DNA of 64,000 nt, taken from the NCBI RefSeq assembly GCF_019925205.1, contig NC_083560.1, positions 52,684,270 through 52,748,269 of the forward strand, read 5' to 3'. The notes under the pieces were generated by a model, which searched no databases, was not told where the DNA came from, and saw only the letters and a list, made by a program, of their open reading frames with translations. The stretch is from Metopolophium dirhodum. Lineage: Eukaryota; Arthropoda; Insecta; Hemiptera; Aphididae. This document shows positions 35,026-45,181 of the stretch, piece after piece. How positions within the stretch are numbered: the first letter of the stretch is position 1; each line of letters opens with the position of its first letter. The translations under genes were made by a program, and so were the position numbers.

Positions 35026-37497
35026 CTAGAAATATTCTTTCAACCTAATCATAAGATTACCACCAGTAACTTTATTGATATTTAAAGGTGGGGAATTGAA
35101 CTGATCAACATTCATAACACTTTTGGAAACGACACTTTTATTTATATCAACTTTGTATGCTCTAAAATGAGTGTCAAATAATTCTAATAGAATTTGCTGA
35201 ACAACAAAATATACTGTATTATTTTTTAACAACATTATCTCAAGAATTTCAAATAAACAAATTTCACTATTAAAGCAAGTGACAAAATTGCCAATTTTGT
35301 AGATTGTACCTCGAAATTCAATCTTGGAATAACTGATATAGTTATTAGTTGATACATTTATAAAGTCAAAAATAATTGCCACATGTTTTGAATCAAGTTT
35401 ATATTTTTCCAAGGCTTCTACTAGCAAACTATTTTTCTTTTGGTTTAATATGAAATATGCAAATTTAAATTGATGTTTATTTGCCAATGTTAAACAAATA
35501 TTTCTTCGAGATGTTATTGCCCTAGCATACATTTTCAACTCCTTATGCTTGGCTTCGAAACGAAAGCACCAATAGTGTCTTGGAGGACCAGATTTAAGAA
35601 TAATTGTAGGATAATGTATCAATATATGATGCTTAGGTTTTAAGTTGTCTTGAAAATATTTAACATAATCTGAATTATGTTTTTCAATAAGAATTTTTAA
35701 ATGCTTTACCATATCTCGTGTAAACGTATGGCTTAATAAACTATCTATAATTTCAATAAAAATTAAAAAAAATTGCCAAACCTCATCATCCACTGGAATT
35801 AAATCACCAATGATCAAAGAAAAAAAATGAACAAAGCACATCATTTGTCTTGCTGACATTTTTAAATGAAATTTGTGAAGATGATGTTTTTCAATAGGTG
35901 GTGATAAGTTTTTTTGTTCAAGTTCACAATAGTCAAAATTTTGTTTTCTTAAATTAAGGGTTTCTAAAGAAAAAATTTGTATTTTTTCTGTGTAATAAAT
36001 TATTAAATGACACATATTGTAATGGCAAATACCTTCATAAATGTCATGCATAATGTCTACGCTAAAGTTATCCGTAACATGAAATGTGGTGATTTGGTTT
36101 AAAATGCTATCTTTATAAATACCAGTTTGTTTAAAATTATTTTTTTCTAGATCTTCTGTATAATTTATAACATTACGGAGTAAAGAACCATTTTCTTTTG
36201 ATAAATTATGCGTTATAGATTTATGAGCTTTGCAAAATCGACAATAGAAATTAGCAGAAAATGATTTTGAAAATTCACATAAACTGTTAATTCCCAGGTT
36301 ATCCCCTAATAGTAAACCTAGAATAAAATACACATGTTTTGGACCAGTAGGAGTGTTTATTGTTATACCATCATTACTCAAGCTGTTTATTTCATAAACT
36401 ATCTGTTTAAAACATAAATCATTCCCAAAGGTTTTTACATCTCTAGATTTTATAAGGGCTGTTAAGAAAATGTTATTGAGCTTTGAACTATGCTCACTGA
36501 GAGGAAAACTATAATACACCGCTGATAATGAATGACACATGGATTTGGAGCCTAATGGATTGTTAAGTTCTACATCATCAATGTACATAAAAAAAGGCAT
36601 AACAATTTTATTTTTAAATGTAATTATTTTTTCTTTCCATAACGAACCTTGAATAAAGTTAGTTATGGAGCAGGTGTTTGATTCAGGATCACTTATAAGT
36701 TTGTTGTATTTATTAATTGCAGTATTTAAGTTATTATTTTGCTCAAAATATGTTTTTATTTGAAACTTAAAAGGCATTATAACTCCCTTAGTAAGTACTT
36801 CATCATATACTGTTTGTCCATTATTAGAAATTAAGTTTACTTCATTGTTAATAGTAAACTGTTTGTATTCGTCACTTATGAGTTCATTGCTTTTAAGCCA
36901 GTTATTTAACAAATGTTCAGTTTTACAAAACTCAAAAAGATCTGATATCCCTAATACAACTTTGGTAAATTTAGATAGTAGTAATGGTTCTTTTATTTCC
37001 TTTTGAATAACACCCTTTAATAAGTTTGTAATAGGATTTAAAATGTTATTTTCAATATTACTTTGAATGTTTTGAACATCACTTTTACAAAAATTATTAT
37101 TGTTATGCAATGTCAAACAAAATTTTACTGCCCCCAAATGTAGTTCTTTAATGCAATTGTTTGTGTCAAAGATATCCTCGTTTGGTTTGGCTCGTTTATG
37201 TTGATCAAATAAAATATTACTGGCATCATTATTAACAGAATTATTACTGTTGTAACTATTACTATCTGTCAAAATACCACTATGCAAATGTGTAGTTTCA
37301 GGAAAGTTATCTTCCACAGGGTTCACGTGCTTGTTAAGGATGTGTTTTTTTAAACTACTCAGATTTTGAAAAGATTTTGAACAATCGTCCTCTACGCAAG
37401 TGTATGAATTAAATGGCCCTAACACGTGTATAATCTTATAATGGTAAACGAGCGATGGCAATGATTGTACATTTAATTTACAAATGAAGCATTTCAT
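35026..37497 (-). CDS. C2H2 zinc-finger CACTA/EnSpm-like DDE transposase (823 aa)
   Basis: Probable transposase, open from ATG at 37497 to stop. Two C2H2 fingers: C3/C6/H19/H24 and C34/C39/H52/H57. An Asn/Ser-rich linker covers about 60-110. The core has YIDDVELNNPLGS (D307/D308), GDNLGINSL (D399), a CRFC knuckle (C419/C422), DIMHDIYEGI (D481, H484) and WCFRFEAKHKELK (E648), followed by an RNICLTLANKHQ helix. These parallel the D-G-x-N-P-F, D-x-M-H and Y-P-x-E-R-x-x-x-x-L-K landmarks of CACTA/EnSpm transposases, with D-D-E as the likely catalytic set; which Asp is first is uncertain. No frameshift or stop, so it may be active. A GTAAGT donor at about 37543 on this strand suggests a 5' UTR intron. 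The second gene begins 164 bp beyond its stop. Family confidence is moderate; a mobile-element origin is firm. Confidence 0.75.
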   Translation of the reverse strand: MKCFICKLNVQSLPSLVYHYKIIHVLGPFNSYTCVEDDCSKSFQNLSSLKKHILNKHVNPVEDNFPETTHLHSGILTDSNSYNSNNSVNNDASNILFDQHKRAKPNEDIFDTNNCIKELHLGAVKFCLTLHNNNNFCKSDVQNIQSNIENNILNPITNLLKGVIQKEIKEPLLLSKFTKVVLGISDLFEFCKTEHLLNNWLKSNELISDEYKQFTINNEVNLISNNGQTVYDEVLTKGVIMPFKFQIKTYFEQNNNLNTAINKYNKLISDPESNTCSITNFIQGSLWKEKIITFKNKIVMPFFMYIDDVELNNPLGSKSMCHSLSAVYYSFPLSEHSSKLNNIFLTALIKSRDVKTFGNDLCFKQIVYEINSLSNDGITINTPTGPKHVYFILGLLLGDNLGINSLCEFSKSFSANFYCRFCKAHKSITHNLSKENGSLLRNVINYTEDLEKNNFKQTGIYKDSILNQITTFHVTDNFSVDIMHDIYEGICHYNMCHLIIYYTEKIQIFSLETLNLRKQNFDYCELEQKNLSPPIEKHHLHKFHLKMSARQMMCFVHFFSLIIGDLIPVDDEVWQFFLIFIEIIDSLLSHTFTRDMVKHLKILIEKHNSDYVKYFQDNLKPKHHILIHYPTIILKSGPPRHYWCFRFEAKHKELKMYARAITSRRNICLTLANKHQFKFAYFILNQKKNSLLVEALEKYKLDSKHVAIIFDFINVSTNNYISYSKIEFRGTIYKIGNFVTCFNSEICLFEILEIMLLKNNTVYFVVQQILLELFDTHFRAYKVDINKSVVSKSVMNVDQFNSPPLNINKVTGGNLMIRLKEYF

Positions 37498-37699
37498 TTT
37501 GTTAATATAATATTATGTAATACAATATAATACTTACCGTTGGATTTGTTCACGATTGAAACTAAATGTTTATTACAAAAAACAACGCACAGTTATCACA
37601 CGATATAAGTAAAAAATAAAAACTATACTGTATACAATTGTTGAACAAAGTACGATAATGTCGAAGTCAGGAAGTCTGGCGCATGCGCTCGGAAAAAAA

Positions 37700-38140
37700 A
37701 TATTATTAATTTAATGAAGCTTTTGTTGAATTAATAAATTGATTGTTAACATTTGAAAAAAATGGGATTTCCAGTAATTTATATCTATTTTTAAATTGGT
37801 AATAATTCAAATATAGATGACAATGCGGTTACTTTAAATTAACAATATAATTTGTTAATTTAATAAATTCGTTTATTTGGTTTAAAAAAAATAAATATTA
37901 AATCAAACATATGATTGTTAAAATAATAAATTGTATTTAATTATATGCTCAGAACATTAACAAAAGGTTTTTTGTTAATTCGATAAGGCGTGATTAATTT
38001 AATAAAAGCTTAGTTGTTAATTTAATAAAAATATAAATAATTCAATAAAAATTCTGTTTTAACAACAAATATATAATAAACTTAACAAACTTATGTTGGT
38101 TAACACTTAACAAATGTATTCTGTTAATTTCACCTTAGTT
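37700..38140. repeat. Right subterminal repeats of the CACTA-like element
   Basis: At least eight variants of TTGTTAATTTAATAAA, for example TTTGTTGAATTAATAAATTG, TTTGTTAATTTAATAAATTC, TTTTTTGTTAATTCGATAAG, GTTGTTAATTTAATAAAAAT and ATTCTGTTAATTTCACC. They mirror the left cluster. Confidence 0.65.
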
Positions 38141-38254
38141 TTTTCTTTCTGTGTATGATATAATTACCGACAAGGTAAAAATATACTAGTATATGTATTT
38201 ACCCCCGGTAAAAATTTCGTGTTATGGGGTAGTGGGGGTATAAATATCCTAGGA

Positions 38255-39101
38255 CAGCGGTTTTTAACCTTTTGTAAATCACGGACCCCTAATGAAAGAT
38301 TTTTAGAAATTGGGCCCCCCTTACCAAATTTTTTTAAAATACCTTTTTTTTACAAAACATCTCATGTTATCATAACCAAAATCATAATAATTATTATTTA
38401 TTACAATTAATTTTTTTATAAAAATGTAATATAAATCTATAATTGAGTATTTGAGTACGATCGATCAACTGCACTTACTGACAGGAAAGTAAGTGCTGTA
38501 GGCAGTGGCGTAACTGAACAAAAATCTAGGGGGGGGGGGCAAAACAATTAACCTCCCGTTCGGCCGTTCCTGTATTTATAATCGCGATTTCAAGATAATA
38601 ACGTGTTTATGAATAACGGATAATAATAATCACGAATAATGCGATTATTGCGATAACAATAACACTGACAATACGTCAACATAATGTCATTCAACAATAG
38701 AAACCTAAAATAAATATAAACTTTGATAAAGTAATTTGAAGAAAAAAAATTGTTTAAAATTATGTTAACAGTCTAGTTAAGAATACTTTTTAAATGTGGA
38801 TTATTTGGAGGGGCAAAATAATACTTTGCCCCCCCCCCCCCCCCCCGCAATTACGACACTGGCTGTAGGTACGCATGTACATTTCGTAATGACAAGAAAA
38901 TCTGATTACTTAATAAATATTAATAATACAATTATTTGGTGTAGAATCTACATATTATATTATATGAAAAAAAATAATAACCCAGCAATATTGTAATAAT
39001 GCACTCACGTCACTTATTGACGTATGTTATATGTGTAAAGGCTGCCTCGGACCCCCGACATGACTATCAGGGGACGGCGGACCACAGGTTAAAAACCACT
39101 G
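38255..39101. mobile_element. Non-autonomous hAT element (TCCTAGGA duplication), host of a nested copy
   Basis: Perfect, palindromic 8-bp duplication TCCTAGGA at 38247-38254 and 39102-39109. The left end reads CAGCGGTTTTTAACCTTTTG, the right end in reverse complement CAGTGGTTTTTAACCTGTGG. The CAGxGGTT(C/T)TxAACCT terminus is the classic hAT signature. Length is 847 bp, or 480 bp after removing the nested element and one copy of its target duplication. No transposase. Confidence 0.92.
38503..38861. mobile_element. Nested hAT-type MITE (GCTGTAGG duplication)
   Basis: Perfect 8-bp duplication GCTGTAGG at 38495-38502 and 38862-38869. The left end reads CAGTGGCGTAACTG, the right end in reverse complement CAGTGTCGTAATTG. 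Length 359 bp, no coding. Near the ends are an 11-G tract (38529-38539) and an 18-C tract (38829-38846), so the long inverted repeat includes the homopolymers. It inserted after the surrounding hAT element. Confidence 0.9.
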
Positions 39102-39180
39102 TCCTAGGATATAGTGGCCTCCCGGTAAAAATGTAGTGTTATGGGGGGTATAAATATTAAATATCCTCGGAAATAGTTAC

Positions 39181-41100
39181 ATCGTAATAATTACTCATCG
39201 AAATTGCCTATCGTATACGTGTAAAAGTTCCTCGCTCCACACAACGATTTACCAACCTTAAAATATTATTTTTTAAATTTAATTTACGTTTAAATGTGTG
39301 ATTTTAGGTGTTTAAGACGATAAAAGTATCAACATTTCAATATTACATTTAGTTTTTCTTAAAAGTTATATTTTTGTTAAACGGCGCGTCGTGGCGATTT
39401 AAAATAAAATAAAAATTCAAAAATATCTCTAATTTAAGATTTTTACAATATTATACACGTGATAGTTATTTTTCAATGAATATTGTGATTTAACTCATAC
39501 AGCGTAATATCATAGACAATAGCATCATTATTTCATTTAACTATAAGAGTAGGTACCATATTTTTTTATCATGTTCTATTTATTGTTTGTAACACGAAAA
39601 AGTGACGAGTTCATTAAACGCATACCTACGAGATGTTTTTGTTTTTAATTTCAATACATGTATAACATATACATCAGTTGTACAATTTTATGTTTTGTAG
39701 AAATTGCTGAGTTTTTGAACTGAAATAATGAACTTAAATGTTGCAAATAGAAATTATAGTTATAGTTCAGATTATTAAAAATCAACATCGCAGAAAATGT
39801 CTAAAATATTACGATTAACTATTTGCTTTTAATCCCATTATGTATACAGTAATATATTATATTACCACTATACTCAATTGTAACTTTGGTATGTCCCCCA
39901 AACGCTAATCCCTTGACAGCTTTTCAAACGTCAATAATATGATGTGCTTGTATTACATACCAACGCGTCAGCCTAACGACGTTCGCAGTAAACAAGTAAA
40001 TATAGATACCTATAGGTATTGAAATAGTTTTAATTTATAATAATTATTATTATGTATACACACATCGGCACTTATGTCACGCATAGTTAACTATGCGTAA
40101 CATGACGCTGTGCCATATCCACCATTATATTGTGTTATATTGTGAATAATTAGTTGTATAATAGAAAATGATTTCATTTCCAACCAATGTGTAAGTGAAT
40201 TCAAGCTGTTCCGCGATATTTAGTAGTCTTGTATATTTATTATTTTTATTATGACCAGTTAAATAACAACAGATTGAAAATCGTGGTTGAAAATGTATTC
40301 CAAACGCTCGATTCAGCAGCTGTGTCTATAATAATAGATAACATATCCGTTCGAAACAATCAGTGATGCGGGAGTGTAATCTTTTTTGATTCGGTCTCCA
40401 GAGGTGTGATTATTTGTAATTTGTATACTGCAGACAAGAAAGTACACCACATTAGAAGGCGTACCTTTTTCGGGTGTGTATACGGGTTGATAATATATAA
40501 TAATATATTACATATTTAATATTTAATATACGTATATAGTAAATTTGACATGTAATTTGTAGCACATTCAATTTTTAATCGATGGGAAATTCCCCATCGT
40601 CGAGGTTTAACAGAAATATCGGTACTTACCTTAATAATAGCAATATGTGGCCTACACATATACATAATATATCATTATTCTTTATAATTATTATTTGAAT
40701 ATTGTCGTGTTATAAAAAAAATAAATAGTTATTGTTGTCTTAAACTCAAGGCGGTTCTGGAAGATAAGGAGAAGAGGGGGGTTAATGACCAAAAAAAATC
40801 GCAATAAATGTTTAATATAATATTACGTAAGGGTAAGAGTGGTACACGAAAATAGTTTCTTCAAGGTACAGCATAAATACATTTTTGTACTCGTACACGC
40901 CACATTGCCACATAAGCTCCAAATTAAGCTACTCCTGCAGTAGGTAATGATCTTGAATCTTTATGTAGTACGAATACCAGCTATACACTTACAGACTATT
41001 ATAGTCCACGTGTGTGGTTCTCTGTTTTGCAAATATAAAATATTATGCTTTCCATTTTTGTATTAGAAGTAAAAAAAACTTTGGTCTAGGTATACCAAAA
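39181..41100. other. AT-rich non-coding stretch
   Basis: No credible open frame. A perfect 16-bp palindrome, GCATAGTTAACTATGC, sits at 40081-40096 within a longer imperfect one (TCAC on its left, GTAACATGAC on its right). Otherwise featureless. Confidence 0.4.
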
Positions 41101-41439
41101 TGTGTTTTATGGGTTGATACCGAGTTGCGTTCAAGATTATAACAGGTAAAAAAAAATCTGAGTTGCGGTCGGGATCAAAACAGGCAAAATATCGGTAAAA
41201 AAATATGATTAATAATTATTATGTCTTAAATATTGACATAGTTACATATTATTATGCTACGGTTAGATTCAAAATACAAATTTATAGTTAGTTAGTTTAG
41301 AGTTACACTTACACTTTCAATTATAATATAGTTACATTTTAATATACAAATTAAATACAAAATACACATTCAACGAATAAAATGAATACATTTATAATAT
41401 TATACCGATTCATATTTGTATGATACACATTTCACAAAT

Positions 41440-42348
41440 ATCAGCGAGTCAGTTTGTTTTATGGTGTCCGGGAATTATTTTCTTGCAGTTTGAAGAATTC
41501 CTTTTTCAAAATCAGAAACTATATGTCGTGGTTTAAATATTAAATTAATTTCCAAACATTTACTTTTCAGCGTAGACATAACAGTTCTGTACGATAATTC
41601 TTTTTATCTTTTAATAAACTTAGTGCTACAGGAACATATTTGTTATTTTTGAAACCAATAACTGTAAACATCTGCTGAAAGAATTTTGTACAATAGTTAA
41701 AAGTGCCATCCACCAAACTAATTTCAATACTGCACATGAATTTCAAATTACTTTCGCATGAAAATATTATTAAATTGCATGATTTATCGTTGAATATTAC
41801 CAAATTTTCTTTTTTCGTAGATATCACTTCGTCTATATCCAAATAGTCATGTACGTCATCCATACATTTTGGTAACTTTGGTAATCGTTGTAATTTTGCA
41901 CGATTAATATTTTTCCCTAAAAATGAATAGTTTGAAATTAAAATAGGTAAGTTCTTATATGGTATATTATACAGTATGACTATAATCCAGGGATGGAAAA
42001 CGTTTTTAAAAAACGTTATTAAACAAAAAAAAAACAAAAAATGAAAACAATTAATAAAATGAAAATAAACAAAAAACGAAAACAAAACATCCCAAAACCA
42101 GGAAAAAATTTTATCTTCTGTCTGTTTAATATTTGAACAGTATCGGCTTGATGATTTTTATGGTCATTTTGTGTTCTTGAAAATACATGTTCTTCCTCGA
42201 GAGTGTAGAGTTTTGCATTGCAATTTTTATTAGTGCAAATCCAAGACATTTCTCCCGTTTTAAGAAGACAGCACTCTCTAAATTTAAAATTATTTAATAC
42301 AAGCAAAATTTTCCCTTTTTCACTATACATTACAGATAGTTGTGACAT
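41440..42348 (-). pseudogene. FLYWCH zinc-finger MULE transposase (broken)
   Basis: Would cut and move the element. From the ATG at 42348 the frame reads MSQLSVMYSEKGKILLVLNN, then FRECCLLKTGEMSWICTNKN, a FLYWCH-type finger (F, W-x-C, C, and H near QNDHKNH). After LNRQKI the frame is lost for about 200 bp, which includes an insertion-like segment at 41992-42093 and an acceptor-like TTTTTAG. It resumes as GKNINRAKLQRLPKLPKCMD and reaches SLVDGTFNYCTKFFQQMFTV, the first catalytic Asp of MULE transposases (DGTF). After another frameshift it continues PRHIVSDFEKGILQTARK, the second Asp (SDFE), then stops at TAA. The C-terminal third and third acidic residue are missing. Clearly inactive. Confidence 0.8.
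41992..42093. repeat. Short A-rich insertion with hAT-like start
   Basis: It begins CAGGGATGGAAAACGTTTTT and ends ...AACATCCC, whose reverse complement is GGGATGTT. It interrupts the MULE transposase. No target duplication is clear, so this may be a damaged MITE or simple intron sequence. Confidence 0.3.
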
Positions 42349-42723
42349 TTTAACGTGTCGATACAAAAACGTCTTGCAATAGATTAAACGATATAACGTT
42401 GACTTACGTACGATAACATTGTCGATAAAGCTCGCGTCTGGTATCATAATAATTAGTGTAATAATACGTGAAAATAATAAATTACAAAATGTTGGCAACA
42501 TCGCATAACATATTCTATGCTCAATTGTATTGCTAAAAAGGGATACTGATTCCTATACTGAACACTGCTTCACCATTAGATCGTGAAAATTGGATAAGAG
42601 GTTAGTGGATAATCGATAACCGGATACTGACCGCAATTAAGACGTTAATTTTACCTTCAATATTATTAAGACCGCAATTTATTCGTCTATTGCGACCGCA
42701 ACTCGGACAATACCGTTTTATGA

Positions 42724-43334
42724 CCGAATGATATGCACTGTATGTAAAATTTAATTATGATTATTATGATAAGTATATTTTAAAGTTTAATTTATTTGTA
42801 ATATATATTTTAGACTTTTCCTTAAAAAGCTTAAGATTTTTTTTACATTAAAAAAAAATTTCGAGTATTTTGTTCGATTTTTGTACTAAATAAAATTTAA
42901 CTTTGCACTATTCATTCAAGTGTTTTTAATGAATATATTTTTTGTTTTAACATTATTCATTTATAACTACTTTACTAAAAAGCTAGTGAACTATACGCCG
43001 AATCACATTAAACCATACTGTTACGGTTTAGCACAACACACACAAATCAGGCTTAATTCAAGATCACCAAATAAAATCCAAAACTCAGTGTACTCCATAC
43101 ACTGAGGAAAATTAATTTGACAAGCAAACACCACATCACGACAACATAACAAAGCGTATATACTGCACGGTTTTCATCAATACAAAACGGTCATACAACG
43201 ACAATATTATAACACGTGCCCAAAGTAGTACTTTAAGCATAAATACCCTGGCACCGTGCTGATATGTCACTTGACGCTTCAACTCTCATCTTCAACCAGC
43301 AAACAGAACTACAAATAACAGAACAGCTAATAAG
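42724..43334. other. Unrecognised block, left half
   Basis: From about 42980 the sequence becomes CA-rich on the + strand (ACGCCGAATCACATT, CATCACGACAACATAAC). It continues across the hAT insertion at 43335 into 45182-46000, which shares the same composition. Frames of up to 61 codons give no recognisable domain. Confidence 0.3.
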
Positions 43335-43853
43335 CAGTGTTTAGAATAGATAACAAAAATTTCATCTAGTTAAGATACAGATAATTTTATAAAAATTTAT
43401 CTAGATACAGATAAAGATAAATATGTTTTACATTTATCTAGATAATATTGTAGATAAAATAATTTTTAGTAGATTCAAATAACAAAATATGTACTTACTT
43501 CTTTACCTATGTGAAGTGTGAACATAAAAGTAACTTTTAGTTAATAGGTTAGTAAATAGGTACCTGACGCATACAATAACATGCCCCTCATCATCCCCCT
43601 TTTTTAATTTCACAATCAGATGCAATCTCAAAGCACCTATAAAATGTTTAATCATTTATGTTTACGTTTTAACGTATATTAAATATTATACAATATTCAA
43701 TATATGTATATTATACATATATTGTTATATATAATATTACAAACATTGTGTCAAATGCAAAAACAAATATATCATGACCTGTGATTATTTACTGATAAAT
43801 TCTATAATAATCCTAAAATGTATAAAATGTAGTAATAAAATATAAATACTTAC

Positions 43854-44111
43854 TTTAATGTGGCTTAAAAAGTTTCCACTCGAATTAGTTGATCCACTTA
43901 CAACTTTTTGGCAGTTTTGACACATAGCTGACAGTTTTTTACCTTTCACAGTTAATACTTTATAAAAATCATTAAATAGGTATTAAAAACTAGGAGCTTC
44001 AAGAGGTGCTTGGTTAGATTTGTCTATTGTTGAATGTGGATCGTCAACATTTTCTTCAGTTGCCACCGTTGCTAGATCTAGACGAATTTTTTTCGTAACA
44101 AAACAGTCCAT
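43854..44111 (-). pseudogene. BED zinc-finger first exon of a hAT transposase
   Basis: The ATG at 44111 starts MDCFVTKKIRLDLATVATEE. The frame reaches NQAPLEAPSF, then meets an in-frame TAA. After the stop the same frame continues FYKVLTVKGKKLSAMCQNC, QKVVSGSTNSSGNFLSHIK, which is a BED-type finger (C-x-x-C, S-G-N-F-x-x-H-x-K). It ends exactly at a GTAAGTATT donor (from 43853). The finger would bind the element ends. The final His and the catalytic hAT domains should lie in later exons, which are not present in the remaining ~520 bp to the element end. Inactive through the stop and the deletion. Confidence 0.75.
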
Positions 44112-44407
44112 GATAAAAGTGTACACTATCCAACACTGTCAACACTACAGTCAGCACTCACTGGTCAGTATTCAGTAAACTAGCTGAAGGCTGCCGATTA
44201 CATACGCACGCACATTACATGTCTAAACAATAAACAGTCTTATCTTTTCGTATAGAAAGCTATTTTTATTGTTTTGAGTTTTTCCAAATGTATTGCCTAC
44301 GAGAGTTGTTAAAATCGTCAACCGTTAATACCCGCATTGATTATAAATAGGTACTAGTAGTAATAATAGTATAATTGACTATTTAAAATCAATGATACCA
44401 TGAATTA

Positions 44408-44450
44408 AATTTCGATAATAATATAATATAATATAATATTTTATATTATT
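44408..44450. repeat. AT microsatellite-like run
   Basis: Tandem ATAAT/TAATA units in the middle of the hAT element. Confidence 0.7.
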
Positions 44451-44653
44451 ATTTTGTGTAGCGACTGGCGAATTGATCGGGTGCGTCTTTATCTTCAGAA
44501 ACGATTAATCGTGCAAAACTAAATATATCGCCTAGTGCCTAGTGCCTAGTGTCCTAGTATATTATACGTCTAAAGCCACTTAGGTCTTAGGTTAAAAGTT
44601 AAAACTCATATATACTGTCATATACCGTACATACCTATACATTTCATAAGTAT

Positions 44654-44820
44654 CCATAGGCATGCGCAAACCATTGTGGCGGGGGGGGGGGGGGGGGGCA
44701 AGTCAATGTTGAATATGTATCAGACATATTTGAAGTGAGAATCCTCTGTGGTACAGCTAAGCTCGCAGCTCGCTGGAGAGGTCATGACCCACCTGCCCTC
44801 CCCCACGTTCGCAGGCTTAT
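44654..44820. mobile_element. Probable MITE nested in the hAT element
   Basis: The left end reads CCATAGGCATGCGCAAAC, the right end in reverse complement ATAAGCCTGCGAACGTGG. The 8-mers ATAAGTAT (44646-44653) and ATAGGTAT (44821-44828) differ at one base. An 18-G tract lies at 44681-44698 and a CCCTCCCCCAC run near the other end. The GGCxTGCGCA terminus resembles the MITE at 8537. Confidence 0.5.
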
Positions 44821-45181
44821 ATAGGTATTTATTATCTTATTGGTTAGGTATAACCTATACCAATTAATTTTGTCGAAAATCTTCGTAAAATAACGTCTCA
44901 AAGTATAACTCTATATAATTTGCTAGTAGACTATGGCAATATGGTAATATTATGAGTATAATATGTACTGTTGGATAATGTTCTGTCCTCGGCTTTGATA
45001 GAACATTTTAGTAAAAAAAATGAATATTATTCATGAAAAATGTATACGATTTAAATTAATTTATCTAGATAAGAAAATGTGTCATCTAAGTTAACCAATA
45101 GATAAATGACAAAATAGTTATCTAGATAAGTTAATAGATGAGTAATTTTTTATCTAGATAAGTCTCAACACTGCTAATAAG

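Larger units (their letters stand above)
30587..38153 (-). mobile_element. 7.6-kb two-gene CACTA/EnSpm-like DNA transposon
   Basis: The left end reads CACAGAAAGAAATACCGCAG, the right end in reverse complement CACAGAAAGAAAAAACTAAG: 12 perfect bases, then imperfect similarity (AGTTAAATTAA against GGTGAAATTAAC). TA lies on both sides (30585-30586, 38154-38155). Within ~350 bp of each end are many TTGTTAATTTAATAAA-like words. Two genes run leftward: the 823-aa DDE protein (37497-35026), then the spliced SAM-domain gene (34862-31234). Animal CACTA elements usually start CACTR and duplicate 2-3 bp. CACAG and TA fit loosely. I place the element in or near the CACTA/Mirage/Chapaev group from the catalytic motifs. 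The intact large frame points to recent activity. Confidence 0.8.
38205..39160 (+). repeat. Right part of the split minisatellite
   Basis: CCCGGTAAAAATTTCGTG, TTATGGGG and GGGGGTATAAATAT (38205-38246) and CCCGGTAAAAATGTAGTG, TTATGGGG, GGTATAAATAT (39120-39156) are units of the array whose first unit is at 30546. The hAT element at 38255-39101 separates them. Confidence 0.6.
41112..42714 (-). mobile_element. MULE-type element, copy B, with decayed transposase
   Basis: Perfect 8-bp duplications GTTTTATG at 41104-41111 and 42715-42722. Ends: GGTTGATACCGAGTTGCG (left) and, in reverse complement, GGTATTGTCCGAGTTGCGGT (right). These are the same ends as copy A at 27308-28228 in opposite orientation. 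Length 1603 bp. It contains a FLYWCH/MULE transposase pseudogene on the minus strand. Copy A is a deletion derivative of such an element. Confidence 0.85.
43335..45173 (-). mobile_element. hAT element with CTAATAAG duplication, internally deleted
   Basis: Perfect 8-bp duplication CTAATAAG at 43327-43334 and 45174-45181. Terminal CAGTGTT occurs at both ends (right end in reverse complement CAGTGTTGAGACTTATC). TATCTAGATAA-like words are repeated inside both ends. The only recognisable gene part is the BED-finger exon at 43854-44111. The rest of the transposase is absent. A smaller element sits inside at 44654-44820. Confidence 0.88.
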
